A stretch of 30,561 bases of DNA from contig JBILMS010000039.1 of NCBI GenBank assembly GCA_044375415.1, forward strand, positions 1 through 30,561, written 5' to 3'. Positions 7,462 to 14,403 of this stretch are shown in pieces; within the stretch, counting starts at the first letter, position 1; every line of letters begins with the position of its first letter. The position numbers and the translations under genes were made by a program. The stretch is from JAWXBG01 sp044375415. Lineage in GTDB: Bacteria; Bacteroidota; Bacteroidia; Flavobacteriales_D; Sanyastnellaceae. Under the pieces are notes generated by a model. That model did not search any database, was not told the origin of the DNA, and worked only from the letters and a program-made list of their open reading frames with translations.

Positions 7462-9135
7462 TTAATGCACAAAACGGAACATTCTATTCCAACGAATTTT
7501 CGATGACCCGTGATAATCAGGACGTTCTTTCGAGAACCAGGTAAACGCCGCTCTTCCCACCAAATGTGTCTCAGGTACAAATCCCCAAAAACGACTGTCG
7601 GCCGAATTGTGACGATTATCTCCCATCATCCAGTAGTAATTATCTTTAAATGTATAGGTCGTCGTTTCTTTCCCATTGATGAAACACTTACCATCGCGGA
7701 TTTCAAAATCGTTGTTTTCATAAACGTCGATCACTCTTTTGTAGACCTCTATGTTCTCCGGAGTCAATTCAATTTGCTCACCTCTAGCCGGAATATGAAT
7801 GGGTCCATAATTATCTACCGTCCAATGACTGAAAGGCTCCATAGGTGAATTAGGATACATATCCATCATGTTGTTCTCTACCAATTCATCATTGGAAATT
7901 TCTACTGATAATATATCCTTCCACGTTTTAGCTTTCTCAATTTGCTCTCTGCTCAAGGGCATAAGAAATCCTGATGAATCTGCGGCCATTACCTCATTTT
8001 CCACAATGTTGTTTTCCTTCATGAACCGGTTCAAAGTTGCTCCACTGGAAAACCGAAGCATACAATTCCAAGCGAGACCTTCCGGATTTTCAATCGGTTG
8101 ATCGTTGATAAGTACCTGTCTATCCTCTATACTTAGATTTTCACCAGGCAAACCAATACATCGTTTAATGTAGTTTTCCTTTTTATCCATAGGACGGTAT
8201 CTCACGCCTTCAATCGGAAAAGGTTTTGAAAGACCCTTTTGTGATGCACAATAAAAGCATTTCCCACTTTCAAAATTGCTTCGTGCTATAGCGTCATAGC
8301 GATCTCTGTCCGTCAAATATTGCTTTTGTGCGTCTTCATTCGGACGTTGGAATGGTGAACGACCTACTTCTTTACCGGCCATCATCATAGCCTCCGCGAG
8401 AAGAATTTGGTAGTAGTTGTGACCTGCGTAATAGGGATCAACTAGAATTGTATCTCCATTTGGATAATTAAACACAACGGGATCCAAACGATGCACAGAA
8501 CTATATCCCGGTAATCGAAAATAAGGAAGACTAAACCAATCTACATAACTATTGGTCATGCTTCCGGGCATAGCATTGTGCACAAAAGGCAAGGACACCG
8601 GGGTTTGTGGAACTTTTGCTCCATAAGCCATTTTGCTTACGAAGAGAAAATCTCCCACCAACATACTTTTTTCCATAGAACCGGTAGGTATGGTAAAAGC
8701 TTCGATGAAAAAAGTACGTATTACAGACGCAGCAACTACAGCAAAAACGATTGCTTCTCCCCATTCGCGGGCAAAAGATTTTTTCTTGCCCTTCCAATCT
8801 CGTGCGCCTACATATTGAGCATTTTGATCTCTGTATGCCAAAAGAAATAATGAGGACCATGGTAACACACCAAACATCCACTGGTCTTTGGTCGATCGTT
8901 TATTAAACACAATACCCATTTCGATATTGATGATTACCAACATGATCAAGTTTACTCCGGGTGTAAAAAGCAGAATGAACCAATACCAAGGGCGGTGGAT
9001 CAAGCGCAACCATGGGAGAAAATGCAAGAAGGGTATATAAGCCAACGGCGAAGACATGTTTGCCTTCTTCATCAATGCCGGCAATGAAGCCGCTTGAACA
9101 AAAATCAATAAAATCAATAAGATCCAGGCTATCAT
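7462..9135 (-). CDS. lepB: Signal peptidase I
   Basis: 557 residues, much longer than E. coli LepB but typical for Bacteroidota. The N-terminus (1-105) carries several hydrophobic helices (DUF5684-like), followed by the membrane segment leading to the catalytic domain. Catalytic serine is S153 in TIPTGSMEKSML. Catalytic lysine is K324 in NYIKRCIGLPGE. The C-terminal box GDNRHNSADSRFWGFVP is intact, so the enzyme is predicted active. It removes signal peptides from Sec substrates, including the secreted proteins in this window. A long insertion separates the Ser and Lys boxes and contains a CFYC pair. It lies 9 bases after dapB. Confidence 0.93.
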   Translation of the reverse strand: MIAWILLILLIFVQAASLPALMKKANMSSPLAYIPFLHFLPWLRLIHRPWYWFILLFTPGVNLIMLVIINIEMGIVFNKRSTKDQWMFGVLPWSSLFLLAYRDQNAQYVGARDWKGKKKSFAREWGEAIVFAVVAASVIRTFFIEAFTIPTGSMEKSMLVGDFLFVSKMAYGAKVPQTPVSLPFVHNAMPGSMTNSYVDWFSLPYFRLPGYSSVHRLDPVVFNYPNGDTILVDPYYAGHNYYQILLAEAMMMAGKEVGRSPFQRPNEDAQKQYLTDRDRYDAIARSNFESGKCFYCASQKGLSKPFPIEGVRYRPMDKKENYIKRCIGLPGENLSIEDRQVLINDQPIENPEGLAWNCMLRFSSGATLNRFMKENNIVENEVMAADSSGFLMPLSREQIEKAKTWKDILSVEISNDELVENNMMDMYPNSPMEPFSHWTVDNYGPIHIPARGEQIELTPENIEVYKRVIDVYENNDFEIRDGKCFINGKETTTYTFKDNYYWMMGDNRHNSADSRFWGFVPETHLVGRAAFTWFSKERPDYHGSSKIRWNRMFRFVH

Positions 9136-9144
9136 AATTCGTAT

Positions 9145-9876
9145 TTAGAATTTTAAAAAGTCATGAATAGAATAAACTCCCTTCTTTTCGAAGAGCCACT
9201 CTGCTCCTTTTACAGCTCCCAAAGCAAAGCCCTTTCTGTTAAATGCATCATGTCGTAATTCTATTTTATCGACATCGGATGTGTATGAAACTATATGCGT
9301 GCCCGGCACCTCTCCGGTCCGCTCAGAGATTAAAGGCAATTCGCCTTTTTCAGAAGTCTCTTCGTTTTTCCAGGAATCATACTTTGCCATTTCGTCGATA
9401 ATCCCTTCAGCCAACGTAATTCCGGTACCACTTGGTTTGTCGAGTTTTTTGACGTGGTGAATTTCTGAAATGGAGGCTTTGTATTCCGGTTGCTCATCCA
9501 TGATCCTAGCCAACATGCGATTCACATGGAAAACGATGTTCATTCCAATAGAAAAATTGGAAGCATATAAAAGACTTCCGGACTTTACTTTTGCTTCTGT
9601 TTTTACTTCATCCAATCGAATGTACCAGCCCGTGGTTCCGCATACAACGGGCACATTGGCTTCAAAACATTTAAAGATATTATCCACGGCAACTTCCGGT
9701 CGGCTAAACTCAATTGCCACATCGGAACCTAGTAGATCGTTGGGTTTAAAGGGAGTTTCAGAGGTTGAGCGCAAACTAACGGTATGACCGCGAGAAATGA
9801 GGATCTCTTCGATCTCTTGGCCCATTTTGCCATAACCGAGTAATGCTATCTTCAACTTTTTCATGGGTGCAAACAT
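9145..9876 (-). CDS. dapB: 4-hydroxy-tetrahydrodipicolinate reductase
   Basis: 243 residues. The N-terminal dinucleotide-binding motif is KIALLGYGKMG. The strand VVCGTTGWY is the conserved CGTTGW region, and the substrate-binding box is HHVKKLDKPSGTGITLAEGI. All are as expected for DapB, which reduces the lysine/diaminopimelate intermediate with NAD(P)H. The listed ATG overlaps the upstream DUF5683 stop as TGATG, supporting translational coupling. The ATG four codons later (9862-9864) is an equally reasonable start. It is part of the conserved DUF5683-dapB-lepB-wbqC block. Confidence 0.95.
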   Translation of the reverse strand: MFAPMKKLKIALLGYGKMGQEIEEILISRGHTVSLRSTSETPFKPNDLLGSDVAIEFSRPEVAVDNIFKCFEANVPVVCGTTGWYIRLDEVKTEAKVKSGSLLYASNFSIGMNIVFHVNRMLARIMDEQPEYKASISEIHHVKKLDKPSGTGITLAEGIIDEMAKYDSWKNEETSEKGELPLISERTGEVPGTHIVSYTSDVDKIELRHDAFNRKGFALGAVKGAEWLFEKKGVYSIHDFLKF

Positions 9877-10415
9877 CAGAATTTAAGGACCATTCCCAAC
9901 GATGGGACCGGAGAATTTACATCGATAAATCCCGGTCTCAATCTAAGACTCACATCATCGCCTACATCGAAGTACCACAAATGAGCATCCACATGCGCAT
10001 CGATAATATTTAGCAGATATACTCCCGCCAAGCTAAACCACGAAATGTCCATCAATTTGTGATAACCATCTTGCAAATCATTCAATTGAGCAGAATTGTA
10101 CTGAGTAGTATTAATGGTAAGCGGATCTGCATCCCCGGCGGCTACAAGGGCATTTCTATATGTTCTGTATTTGTTGGTATTGTAGATGATAAATCCCGTG
10201 GCGATGCCCATTCCCGCCCAAACGATGGGTGCTTTCCAATACTTTCGATTATAGATCTGTCCGGCTCCGGGAATCACTGCCGAAAAAATGGTGGCTTTCA
10301 GAGGACTATGACTCATGTGCCATTTTTTTGACCAAGCAGAGGAGTCGGCTTCTTGGGATTGCCCCTTGAAAGCAAAAAAACATGTGAAAATCGCTATGGC
10401 TACAAAAATTTTCAT
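9876..10415 (-). CDS. DUF5683 domain-containing membrane protein
   Basis: 179 residues. An N-terminal signal peptide (MKIFVAIAIFTCFFAFKGQSQ) is followed by HSPLKATIFSAVIPGAGQIYN and RKYWKAPIVWAGMGIATGF, the signature of DUF5683: the PGAGQ(I/Y)YNR-KYWK motif plus transmembrane segments at about 58-78 and 125-142. The C-terminal part has a soluble or beta tail. In many Bacteroidota this gene follows parB and precedes dapB. Here it precedes dapB but is separated from parB by a plus-strand gene and a structured spacer. It is the first gene of the seven-gene minus-strand block. Function unknown. Confidence 0.85.
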   Translation of the reverse strand: MKIFVAIAIFTCFFAFKGQSQEADSSAWSKKWHMSHSPLKATIFSAVIPGAGQIYNRKYWKAPIVWAGMGIATGFIIYNTNKYRTYRNALVAAGDADPLTINTTQYNSAQLNDLQDGYHKLMDISWFSLAGVYLLNIIDAHVDAHLWYFDVGDDVSLRLRPGFIDVNSPVPSLGMVLKF

Positions 10416-10591
10416 TCCAACTGCAAGTATCGGGCTTGAACGGGCATTTGTCTAGATTATTCACCTTATAGAAACAAAAAATATCAAAAATTCGGGGTTA
10501 AGTAACATACGTTGTGAATAAGAGAGGGAACGTGAAGACGTTTTGCTATACAAAATACTCTAAATTTACTTCATACCAAAACCTTATCACT

Positions 10592-11011
10592 ATGAATATG
10601 AGACTAATAATCGCTGTTCTGATTGGCAGTGTTGTGTCCTTTTTACTCGGTTGGCTGATTTTCGATATTTTATTGGGCGCCTATTACGAGTCAACAATGA
10701 ATGTCTTCAAAGGCCTTCAAAGAGATGAAGCAACAGTTAGACTTTGGGCCATCTACCTCGCTCAATTAGCTTGGTGCGCACTTTTAGGATACGTGCTTTC
10801 AAGACAATCGGGGAATTACAGCATTGGATCATCATTTGTTACCGGAGCCGTTGTGATGGGTCTGGCAGGGGGTGCTTTCAATTTGATGATGTGGGCGACC
10901 ATGAATTTAGCGCCGTACAAACTTTATGTAGTGGATACTGCTGTGAATGCCGTGTTTGGAGGGGTAATCGCGGTGATTATTGGAATGATATTGAAGCCGA
11001 AAACAGTATAA
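10592..11011 (+). CDS. Small four-helix membrane protein, unknown function
   Basis: 139 residues from the ATG at 10592. The frame remains open upstream to a GTG at 10514, but those 26 residues are polar and un-membrane-like, so the ATG is preferred. Four hydrophobic segments are visible: about 2-22 (LIIAVLIGSVVSFLLGWLIF), 50-66, 80-98 and 114-134. The YLAQLAWCALLGYVLSRQSG and FVTGAVVMGLAGGAFNLMMW stretches are reminiscent of DUF1761-like Bacteroidota membrane proteins, but I cannot assign a family. It is transcribed against all its neighbours and splits the common parB-DUF5683 pairing. There is no recognisable promoter. The next plus-strand terminator is at 11223-11255. Confidence 0.7.
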   Translation: MNMRLIIAVLIGSVVSFLLGWLIFDILLGAYYESTMNVFKGLQRDEATVRLWAIYLAQLAWCALLGYVLSRQSGNYSIGSSFVTGAVVMGLAGGAFNLMMWATMNLAPYKLYVVDTAVNAVFGGVIAVIIGMILKPKTV

Positions 11012-11029
11012 AGATCATTTTTGTCTAGT

Positions 11030-11051
11030 AAAAAATTGAGCCCCTCGGCTC
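11030..11051 (-). terminator. Intrinsic terminator-like hairpin, minus strand
   Basis: Stem GAGCC/GGCTC (11047-11051 with 11038-11042), 4-base loop, then AATTTTTT on the minus strand. The overlapping CCCC/GGGG pairing (11041-11044 with 11052-11055) is an alternative. It would end the candidate small RNA. The plus strand has no T-tract here. Confidence 0.5.
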
Positions 11052-11145
11052 GGGGACCGATAATAAGCGACAAAAAAAAGCTCTAGGGTCGGCATTCTCG
11101 CTATTTTATCCGGAATTGAGAATACGTCGCCAAGAGCAATAAGTA
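11030..11145 (-). ncRNA. Candidate small structured RNA (possibly 6S-like)
   Basis: On the minus strand a rod-like structure can be drawn: closing stem GCTCT/AGAGC (11133-11137 with 11080-11084), a short GGC/GCC pairing (11129-11131 with 11091-11093), and an upper perfect stem ATTCTC/GAGAAT (11118-11123 with 11094-11099) around an 18-base loop, with open internal regions. The closing stem is followed by T8 (11072-11079). A second hairpin, GAGCC-loop-GGCTC, followed by AATTTTTT, ends at 11030. A TATCTTCG box (11149-11156), one mismatch from TAnnTTTG, lies just upstream. A length near 110 nt and an open-bubble rod are reminiscent of flavobacterial 6S RNA candidates. The identification is inference, and strand and ends are uncertain. 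Confidence 0.35.
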
Positions 11146-11222
11146 GTGCGAAGATAAATAATAACCACAAAATATTAGTTGTGATTTTTCAACATGGTTT
11201 GAATATGAGCTTACCAAAAACG

Positions 11223-11255
11223 AAACAGGCCACTTTCGGTGGCCTGTTTTTTTTT
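11223..11255 (+). terminator. Strong bidirectional intrinsic terminator after parB
   Basis: Perfect 11-bp stem AAACAGGCCAC / GTGGCCTGTTT with loop TTTCG, followed on the plus strand by a run of nine T. On the minus strand the tail is TTTCGTTTTT, good enough to end the parB transcript 27 bases after its stop. Confidence 0.85.
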
Positions 11256-11281
11256 ATAGGTATGCGGAGAACCGCGGAACA

Positions 11282-12181
11282 TCATAGTTCTAATAAATCC
11301 ACGAGACGCTGAAGATCATCGTCTGTGGCAAATGGAATTTCAATTTTACCTCTTCCTTCTTCGCTTCTTTTTAAGGCAGCTTTTTTACCGAATTTCAAGC
11401 GAATATCTGATTGCATTTTCTGAAACTCGAAAGGTAAAATAGTCTTCGTAGCAAACAGTTTTGGACGTTCGTCTTCTTTCACCAATTCCTCCACTCGACG
11501 AACACTCAAGTCCTTTTCTATGGTCTGTTTGTAAATCTTGAGTTGATGAGATTCACTCCCCGCATTGATCAACGCACGAGCATGTCCCATCGATATTTTT
11601 TTCTCAATGATACCAATCTGAATCTCCGGAGGAAGTTTCAATAATCGAACATAGTTGGTAACTGTCGTACGATCCTTGCCCACTCTATCCGCCAATTGTT
11701 CTGTGGTCAGACTGCATTCATTCATCAGTCGCTTATAACTGATCGCTACTTCAATGGCATTTAAGTTTTCACGTTGGATGTTTTCGACAAGCGCCATCTC
11801 CAACATAGCCTGGTCATCGGCAGTGCGGATGTAAACCGGTACTTCGGTGATGTTAGCCATTTGGGCTGCGCGAAATCTTCGCTCACCACTTATAATTTGA
11901 AATTTACTTGCCGATACTTTGCGAACGGTGATAGGTTGAATCAAACCATGTTCGCGCAACGAATGAGCTAATTCGCGAAGGCCTGCTTCGTCAAAATTAG
12001 TTCTGGGTTGAAATGGGTTCGCTTCAATCTGACCAATTTTTAAAACTGAAATCGGTCCTGCCACATGCCCTACTTCAGGTGCAATGGTCGCTACTTCCGA
12101 CTTTCTCTCCGGTCTAGCCGACACGGGCGCACTCTCAAGCAACGCACTTAATCCTCTACCTAACGCCTGCTTTTTAGCCAT
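11282..12181 (-). CDS. parB: Chromosome partitioning protein ParB
   Basis: 299 residues, standard length. Features in order: N-terminal KKQALGRGLSALL (ParA-stimulating peptide, about 3-15), NPFQPRTNFD, the arginine-rich CTP-binding motif ISGERRFRAAQMA, ENIQRENLNAIEVA, and a helix-turn-helix region (TTEQLADRVGKDRTTVTNYVRLLKLP) that reads parS, shown here across two motif pieces. A C-terminal dimerisation domain ends DDDLQRLVDLLEL. ParB loads at parS and spreads using CTP to organise and segregate the replication origin region. The start codon lies inside the end of parA with an 8-base overlap, so translation is coupled. Confidence 0.95.
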   Translation of the reverse strand: MAKKQALGRGLSALLESAPVSARPERKSEVATIAPEVGHVAGPISVLKIGQIEANPFQPRTNFDEAGLRELAHSLREHGLIQPITVRKVSASKFQIISGERRFRAAQMANITEVPVYIRTADDQAMLEMALVENIQRENLNAIEVAISYKRLMNECSLTTEQLADRVGKDRTTVTNYVRLLKLPPEIQIGIIEKKISMGHARALINAGSESHQLKIYKQTIEKDLSVRRVEELVKEDERPKLFATKTILPFEFQKMQSDIRLKFGKKAALKRSEEGRGKIEIPFATDDDLQRLVDLLEL

Positions 12182-12986
12182 TGTCTACCTCTATGTATTT
12201 GTCTTCGTTTTTAATTCTCGTCATTTCATTTTTCTGCAACAATTCGCGAGCGAGATTCAAATAATTCACCGAACCCTTGCAAGCGGCGTCGTGCATAATT
12301 ACTGATTGGCCAAAACTCGGTGCTTCGCCCAACGTTGTATTTCTGTGGATGATCGTATCAAACACAATTTCCTGAAAGTGCATTCTCACTTCTTCCACAA
12401 CTTGATTGCTCAGACGTAGACGGGTGTCGTACATCGTCAGAAGAATACCTTCGATAGTTAAATCTGTATTCAGTTTCTGCTGTACAATTTTGATCGTATT
12501 CAATAGTTTTCCCAATCCTTCCAAAGCGAAATATTCGCATTGTACCGGCACAATAACACTGTCTGAAGCAGTTAATGCATTAACAGTAACTAAACCAAGC
12601 GATGGTGAACAGTCGATAATGATGAAGTCGTATTCATCTCTCAACTTATTCATCGCACTGCGCATCATGTATTCGCGGTTTGGAACATTGATCAATTCGA
12701 TCTCTGCTCCTACTAAGTCTATATGTGATGGAATAAGATCCAAACCCGGATTTTCTGTTTGCAGAATAATCTCGTGTGGATCAACATCATTTATTAGGCA
12801 CTCGTATAGGCTAGTTTTGACTTGATTTATGTCAATACCAATACCACTTGAGGCATTTGCCTGCGGATCGGCATCCACCAAAAGTGTTTTGAACTCCAGC
12901 ACTCCAAGACTCGCCGCTAAATTGATGGCGGTAGTGGTTTTTCCTACTCCTCCCTTTTGGTTGACAATCGAAATGATTTTTGCCAT
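12174..12986 (-). CDS. parA: Chromosome partitioning ATPase ParA (Soj-like)
   Basis: 270 residues. Deviant Walker A motif KGGVGKTTTAINLAASLG is at about 10-27 with the signature lysine. Walker A' is LLVDADPQANASSGIGI, and Walker B is DFIIIDCSPSLGLVTVNAL. These define the ParA/Soj family that drives segregation by ATP-dependent DNA binding, stimulated by ParB. The C-terminal extension ends in an acidic/basic tail (NEDKYIEVDNG). It follows the UPF0173 gene by 27 bases and overlaps parB by 8 bases, so the three genes probably share one transcript. Confidence 0.96.
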   Translation of the reverse strand: MAKIISIVNQKGGVGKTTTAINLAASLGVLEFKTLLVDADPQANASSGIGIDINQVKTSLYECLINDVDPHEIILQTENPGLDLIPSHIDLVGAEIELINVPNREYMMRSAMNKLRDEYDFIIIDCSPSLGLVTVNALTASDSVIVPVQCEYFALEGLGKLLNTIKIVQQKLNTDLTIEGILLTMYDTRLRLSNQVVEEVRMHFQEIVFDTIIHRNTTLGEAPSFGQSVIMHDAACKGSVNYLNLARELLQKNEMTRIKNEDKYIEVDNG

Positions 12987-13013
12987 GTTTTTGTATTGGT
13001 TATAATCGTTTTA

Positions 13014-13691
13014 TTAAATATCCCAGCTCTCTCCAATCGAGGGTAAAACCAGTTTTTTTCCTTTTTCAACAAAATGTTGAATTACCTTTTCATGATCGAC
13101 CTTTATGTAGGGAAATGTATCGAAGTGCATCCCAATTACATGATCGCATTTTATCATATCGGATGCCAGCAAAGCATCTTGGTAGCCCATCGTAAAATTA
13201 TCGCCCAAGCATAAAAACGCTGCATCAAGTGTATGTTGCGAGCCGATGAGTTGCATGTCCATATGCAACGCCGTGTCACCTGAATAATAGATGGTTCGGT
13301 CTGCACCCTGAATGATGAAACCCATGGGACTGCCGCCATTACTTCCATCCGGAAAAACACTGCTATGAACTGCATTAACCGCTTTAACACTCCACTTCCC
13401 AAAATCCCAACGCCCACCGATATTCATTGGGTGGTATTTAAATTCTTTAGCACCATAATGAGATGCCACTTCGTAAGATGCAACGATGGTAGCCCCACTA
13501 TTGCGCGCAATTGTCTCCACATCAGCGATGTGATCGCCATGTGCATGTGTCACGAGAACAAAATCGGCTCGAAGGCTGTTCACGTCAATACTTTTTGCCA
13601 ATTCGTTGGGCGATATAAACGGATCTAGAATGATACGTGTATCACCCAAATCCAATTCAAAACAACTATGCCCGTAATAAGTAACTTTCAT
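13014..13691 (-). CDS. UPF0173 metal-dependent hydrolase (metallo-beta-lactamase fold)
   Basis: 225 residues, typical UPF0173 length. Opens MKVTYYGHSCFELDLGDTRI-ILDPF, the family signature. The zinc-binding motif HAHGDH is intact (about residues 50-55), further ligands are present in VHSS, YSGDTALHMDM and GMHFDTFP. The protein is a single-domain metallo-hydrolase of unknown substrate. It is upstream of parA with a 27-base gap. Its leader has a terminator-like hairpin and a cluster of half-parS words, see those entries. The link to parAB is through co-transcription only; no known functional tie. Confidence 0.9.
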   Translation of the reverse strand: MKVTYYGHSCFELDLGDTRIILDPFISPNELAKSIDVNSLRADFVLVTHAHGDHIADVETIARNSGATIVASYEVASHYGAKEFKYHPMNIGGRWDFGKWSVKAVNAVHSSVFPDGSNGGSPMGFIIQGADRTIYYSGDTALHMDMQLIGSQHTLDAAFLCLGDNFTMGYQDALLASDMIKCDHVIGMHFDTFPYIKVDHEKVIQHFVEKGKKLVLPSIGESWDI

Positions 13692-13701
13692 AAACTTGTG
13701 T

Positions 13702-13741
13702 CCGATTCAAAAAAATCGGCTGACATTCTATTGGCAGCCGA
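13702..13741 (-). promoter_or_regulatory. Attenuator-like leader with two mutually exclusive hairpins
   Basis: On the minus strand the first hairpin is TCGGCTG/CAGCCGA (13735-13741 with 13716-13722), 12-base loop, followed directly by T7, a compact intrinsic terminator. A second hairpin, CCGATT/AATCGG (13714-13719 with 13702-13707), reuses bases of the first stem and the T-tract, so both cannot form together. Both lie ahead of the UPF0173 ATG at 13691 and behind a possible promoter at 13756-13763. Confidence 0.35.
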
Positions 13742-13755
13742 AATGTTTCATGGTT

Positions 13756-13763
13756 CAAAAATA
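13756..13763 (-). promoter_or_regulatory. Candidate -7 box for the UPF0173-parA-parB operon
   Basis: The minus strand reads TATTTTTG, matching TAnnTTTG. The region where -33 should lie (13780-13787) holds AGTTTC from a CGTGAAAC word instead of a clean TTTG, so the promoter is weak or regulated. Confidence 0.33.
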
Positions 13764-13764
13764 T

Positions 13765-13940
13765 CGTGAAACTCTCGTGAAACTTGTTTTTGAGCCTTCA
13801 AAGTTTTACACATGAAAAGTGTGGACGATCTGTGAATAAAATGTTTATCATCTTTGCAAACCCATATATAGTCAATCATTTATGATCTCAATAATTAGTG
13901 GAACCAATCGAAAGGGTAGTTTCACGGAATCTGTTTCACG
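13765..13940. promoter_or_regulatory. Cluster of four half-parS octamers
   Basis: CGTGAAAC at 13765-13772 and 13776-13783 and its reverse complement GTTTCACG at 13919-13926 and 13933-13940. The universal parS is TGTTTCACGTGAAACA, two of these octamers overlapping at CG. No full parS is present in the window. The right-hand pair lies in the 5' coding part of the FMN reductase gene; the left pair lies around the possible promoter of the parAB operon. Binding by ParB is inference. Confidence 0.35.
13849..13856 (+). promoter_or_regulatory. Possible -7 box (CATCTTTG) for the FMN reductase gene
   Basis: One mismatch from TAnnTTTG, 25 bases before the ATG. TCATCTTTG also occurs just before the DEAD-box helicase gene. 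No -33 element is evident. Confidence 0.2.
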
Positions 13941-14403
13941 AGTACTCGCTTCCGAACTAGTGCAAAAGGGCATTGATGCTCAAGTTTTGTCCCTAGCTCA
14001 ACTACCCACCGACTTTTTATTCAGTGACCTCTACAATCATCGTTCTGAGGCATTTGAAGCAATTTTGAGCGAATTTGTAAATCCTGTCGATAAGTTCATT
14101 TTTGTAGTACCCGAATACAACGGAAGTTATCCCGGTGTACTGAAAGTTTTCCTTGAATCTATGCCCCCAAAAACATGGATGGATAAAAAAGCACTCATTG
14201 TCGGGGTGAGCGACGGCCATGCGGGTAATCTTCGTGGACAGGAACACCTCACGGGTGTCTTGCACTACTTGAAAATGCACGTTCATTACAACAAGCCCAA
14301 ACTCTCCTCCATCGAAAAATTAATGAATGAAAACCGCGATGGATTTGACGAACGTACAACTTCATTGATCGACAAATTCCTTCAACAAACTATCAACTTC
14401 TAA
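13882..14403 (+). CDS. NADPH-dependent FMN reductase family protein
   Basis: 173 residues, usual for single-domain flavodoxin-like reductases. The phosphate-binding loop near the N-terminus is ISGTNRKGSFTESVSRVLA; the second flavin motif is FVVPEYNGSYPGVLKVFLESM, seen at about 73-93, and a KALIVGVSDGHAGNLRG strand-loop follows. The product should bind FMN and reduce quinones, azo compounds or similar; the substrate is not deducible. The stop overlaps the stop of the convergent M1 peptidase gene. It is divergent from the UPF0173-parAB operon, sharing a 190-base region. Confidence 0.88.
   Translation: MISIISGTNRKGSFTESVSRVLASELVQKGIDAQVLSLAQLPTDFLFSDLYNHRSEAFEAILSEFVNPVDKFIFVVPEYNGSYPGVLKVFLESMPPKTWMDKKALIVGVSDGHAGNLRGQEHLTGVLHYLKMHVHYNKPKLSSIEKLMNENRDGFDERTTSLIDKFLQQTINF

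Larger units (their letters stand above)
11012..11281. other. Structured spacer between membrane-protein gene and parB
   Basis: 270 bases without an open frame of interest. It contains, left to right, a minus-strand terminator-like hairpin (11030-11051), a long imperfect stem (11080-11137) with an A8 tract beside it, an AT-rich part, and a perfect 11-bp terminator hairpin (11223-11255). Confidence 0.6.

Noticed and set aside
10514..10591. GTG-initiated extension of the small membrane protein
   Set aside because: The 26 residues are polar and non-family-like, and the ATG at 10592 directly begins the first membrane helix.
11041..11137. tRNA or SRP RNA in the spacer next to parB
   Set aside because: No TTCRANY T-loop, no CCA-type end and no SRP GGAA/GGAGCAG core are present.
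13744..13759. TGTTTCATGGTTCAAA as a full parS
   Set aside because: Only about 10 of 16 bases match parS and the right half is poor; only the four exact octamers are reported.
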